This document shows positions 62,192 through 64,000 of a stretch of DNA of 64,000 nucleotides, piece by piece. How positions within the stretch are numbered: position 1 is the stretch's first letter; each line of letters begins with the position of its first letter. Origin of the DNA: Microbacterium sp. BR1 (GTDB taxonomy: Bacteria; Actinomycetota; Actinomycetes; Actinomycetales; Microbacteriaceae); assembly GCF_002812725.1 (NCBI RefSeq), contig NZ_NMUN01000007.1, positions 117,093 to 181,092 of the forward strand. Reading direction: 5' to 3'. The position numbers and the translations under genes were made by a program. Under the pieces are notes generated by a model, which was given only the letters and a program-made list of their open reading frames with translations, did no database searches and was not told where the DNA came from.

Positions 62192-63837
62192 TGGGTGGCT
62201 TCGACGCGGGAGCGCTCCTCTTCAAGATCCAGACCGTAGGCGCGGCGATCTTCAAGAAGGAGCAGGGCGACGCATCCCAAGCGCTCGAGAAGACCGGGCG
62301 GGCCGCGAAGACCGCGGCAGACGACCTCGACCAGGCCGGCACCGCGACGGACACCGCGGGCAAGAAGGCGAAGGCCGCGAAGGGCCCGCTGAACGAGCAG
62401 GCTGACGCGACCAAACGGGTCGGCGACGAGTCGAAACGGTCGAAGCGCCCGCAAGAGGAACAGGCGAAGGTCACCGAGCAGCAGGCCAACGCGGCGAAGT
62501 CCCTCTCCGTGGGCCTGCTCGCTGCGGGTGTCGCTGTCGGCGCGCTCGTCGGCATCTCTGTCACGAAGTACGCCGAGTTCGATTCGGCGATGTCGAACGT
62601 TCGCGCTTCGACTATGGCGACGGTGGAGGATCAGCGCGCCCTTGGCGACGCGGCCCTCGAAGCTGGCGCGGACACCGCCTACTCGGCCTCCGAGGCTGCA
62701 GGTGCACAGGAAGAGCTCGCGAAAGCGGGCCTCAACGTCGCGGACATCGTCGGCGGTTCACTGAACGGTGCGCTCGCTCTCGCCGCCGCCGGACAACTCG
62801 AAGTCGCCCGGTCCGCGGAGATCATGGCCACCACGCTGACGCAGTTCCGGCTACCTGCCGAGCAAGCCGCGCACGTCTCGGACGTGCTCGCCGCCGGGGC
62901 CGGCAAGGCTCAAGGGTCAGTCGACGACCTCGCTCTCGCCCTGTCATACGTTGGCCCGCTCGCGGGGTCTGTCGGCTTCTCCCTCAACGAGACGGCGGGC
63001 ACGATCGCGTACTTCGCGACGCAGGGCATCATCGGCGAGAAGGCGGGTACGTCCCTTCGGGGCGTTCTTGCTTCTTTGCAGGCTCCCTCCGCTGCGGCGG
63101 ACAAGGAGATGAAAAAGTACAACATCAGCATGTTCGACGGCAACGGCAACATGCTTTCAATGGCTGGCATCGCCGAGCAGCTGCGCACTCGCCTCGGCAA
63201 CCTCAGCGAACAGGAACGGCTCGCGGCCCTTGGTCGGATCTTCGGCAACGAGTCGCTCAACGCGGCCACCCTGTTGTACGAAGGTGGCGCTGAGCAAGTC
63301 AATAAGTGGACTGAGGCAGTCGACGACACAGGTTACGCCGCTCAGCAGGCCGCGATCCGTCAGGACAACCTGGCCGGTGATGTCGAGAAGCTCGGTGGTG
63401 CGTTCGATACCGCGTTCATCAAGACCGGGTCCGGCGCGAACGAAGTGCTCCGCACAATGGTGCAGGCAGCGACCGCGCTCGTCGACATATACGGGGAACT
63501 CCCCGAGCCGGTGCAGACGACCGCGCTCGTCATCGGGGTCGCGACGACCGCCGTACTCCTCTTCGGTGGTGCCGCCGTCGGTCTTCGCGCGAAGTATCTC
63601 GAGTTGAAGACTGCACTCGACACGACAAATGGCAGCTTCAACCGAACCGCGATCCTCGGGGGCGCAGCGGGTCTCGCACTGACCGGTGTCATCACCGTCA
63701 TCGCATTTGCTCGCACAGCAGCAAAGCCGAAAGCGCGCGCGAAAAGGCCCAGGCGTACGCTTGACACGCTTCGAAAAGACGGCAAAACAAACAAAAGATT
63801 CACCGAGTTCAAACCCGAGACCTTCGCCAAAGGCTAA
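62191..63837 (+). CDS. Phage tail tape-measure protein, 3' part disturbed
   Basis: The frame encodes an N-terminal coiled region rich in Ala, Lys and Glu, then the TP901-type tape-measure core: SVTKYAEFDSAMSNVRASTM, AADTAYSASEAAGAQEELAK (read ADTAYSASEAAGAQEELAKA), LAAGAGKAQGSVDDLALALS and LGRIFGNESLNAATLLYEGG, and a hydrophobic segment TTALVIGVATTAVLLFGGAA. From about 63715 the reading frame stops making sense and protein-like pieces appear in the other two frames, so the true gene probably continues to the window edge with several indels. Tape measures set tail length; tail genes that should precede it are absent. Confidence 0.82.
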   Translation: MGGFDAGALLFKIQTVGAAIFKKEQGDASQALEKTGRAAKTAADDLDQAGTATDTAGKKAKAAKGPLNEQADATKRVGDESKRSKRPQEEQAKVTEQQANAAKSLSVGLLAAGVAVGALVGISVTKYAEFDSAMSNVRASTMATVEDQRALGDAALEAGADTAYSASEAAGAQEELAKAGLNVADIVGGSLNGALALAAAGQLEVARSAEIMATTLTQFRLPAEQAAHVSDVLAAGAGKAQGSVDDLALALSYVGPLAGSVGFSLNETAGTIAYFATQGIIGEKAGTSLRGVLASLQAPSAAADKEMKKYNISMFDGNGNMLSMAGIAEQLRTRLGNLSEQERLAALGRIFGNESLNAATLLYEGGAEQVNKWTEAVDDTGYAAQQAAIRQDNLAGDVEKLGGAFDTAFIKTGSGANEVLRTMVQAATALVDIYGELPEPVQTTALVIGVATTAVLLFGGAAVGLRAKYLELKTALDTTNGSFNRTAILGGAAGLALTGVITVIAFARTAAKPKARAKRPRRTLDTLRKDGKTNKRFTEFKPETFAKG

Positions 63838-64000
63838 ACCTCGCAAACGACCGGACGCTCCTCTGGGCGAAACTTTCGGTTTCCGCCTTTCGACAAACGC
63901 GCAGAAGCTTCGGCATTTCAGCCTTCGACCTTGGTTCACGGACGCGCGACCGGCAAACGTCTTCCGCGATTGAAAGGAGCTTCAGGTTCTTGTTGCTTCG
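63838..64000 (+). pseudogene. Continuation of the tape-measure gene in shifted frames
   Basis: After TAA 63835-63837 the other frames carry pieces expected of a tape-measure C-terminal part, such as LANDRTLLWAK and STNAQKL, then GISAFDL. No single frame is open and sensible. Together with AREKAQAYA just before (63740-63765) this points to at least three indels between 63715 and 63950. Confidence 0.5.

Overview
The window is high-GC DNA from an actinobacterium. A member of the Microbacteriaceae, such as Microbacterium, fits best. Three things point there: many leaderless genes with a TANNNT box 6-7 bases before the start codon; a RamB/aceB/aceA glyoxylate locus; and typical families such as PucR, ROK, DUF222-HNH and hadAB-murB. 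The species assignment is inferred from content, not from a search.

Layout. 0-5.5 kb: an amine-catabolism operon on the minus strand (gabT, flavin amine oxidase, a two-domain universal stress protein, an APC permease cut by the window edge), divergent from a PucR regulator. 5.5-11.8 kb: an oligosaccharide operon on the minus strand (binding lipoprotein, two permeases, GH3 glycosidase, LacI regulator). 11.8-16.8 kb: ramB, divergent from aceB and aceA (glyoxylate shunt). 16.8-24.7 kb: a ROK regulator and two tandem CUT2 pentose-type ABC transporters. 24.7-38.5 kb: general metabolism and cell envelope (aminotransferase, alcohol and aldehyde dehydrogenases, murB with two MaoC-type dehydratases, TauE exporter, ion channel, DUF202 pair, S11 carboxypeptidase, M23 peptidase, inositol phosphatase) and tRNA-Met and tRNA-Thr. 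38.5-48.8 kb: xylAB-galM with a divergent ROK regulator, then araDBA with a LacI-type regulator. 48.8-53.3 kb: a DUF222-HNH protein, an epimerase, tRNA-Tyr, a PfkB kinase, an FBP-domain protein and YajQ. 53.3-64 kb: a decayed prophage-like element next to yajQ.

How the parts fit together. The GH3 operon, the tandem CUT2 importers, xylAB-galM and araDBA form one theme: taking up hemicellulose sugars, cleaving them and feeding xylose and arabinose into the pentose phosphate pathway. Each module has its own ROK or LacI regulator and visible dyad operators.

The mobile region has an integrase, two repressor/control switches, short phage-type genes, a RepA/RecA-like ATPase and a tail tape-measure gene, but no head or tail structural genes between them. 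A complete IS3-family element (23-bp inverted repeats, TAG duplication) interrupts a small membrane-protein gene, which reads through when the element is removed on paper. The integrase, the adjacent repressor, the aldehyde dehydrogenase, the ion channel and the end of the tape-measure gene each show a break in reading frame, mostly at homopolymer runs. These are either real decay or base-calling errors.

The least explained structures are a dense GGAAC/GTTCC repeat cluster with an 11-bp dyad inside the end of the prophage ATPase gene, and a related 20-bp palindrome (TGTCCCC...GGGGACA type) at two intergenic loci, one of which overlaps the promoter of a probable ~90-nt small RNA.
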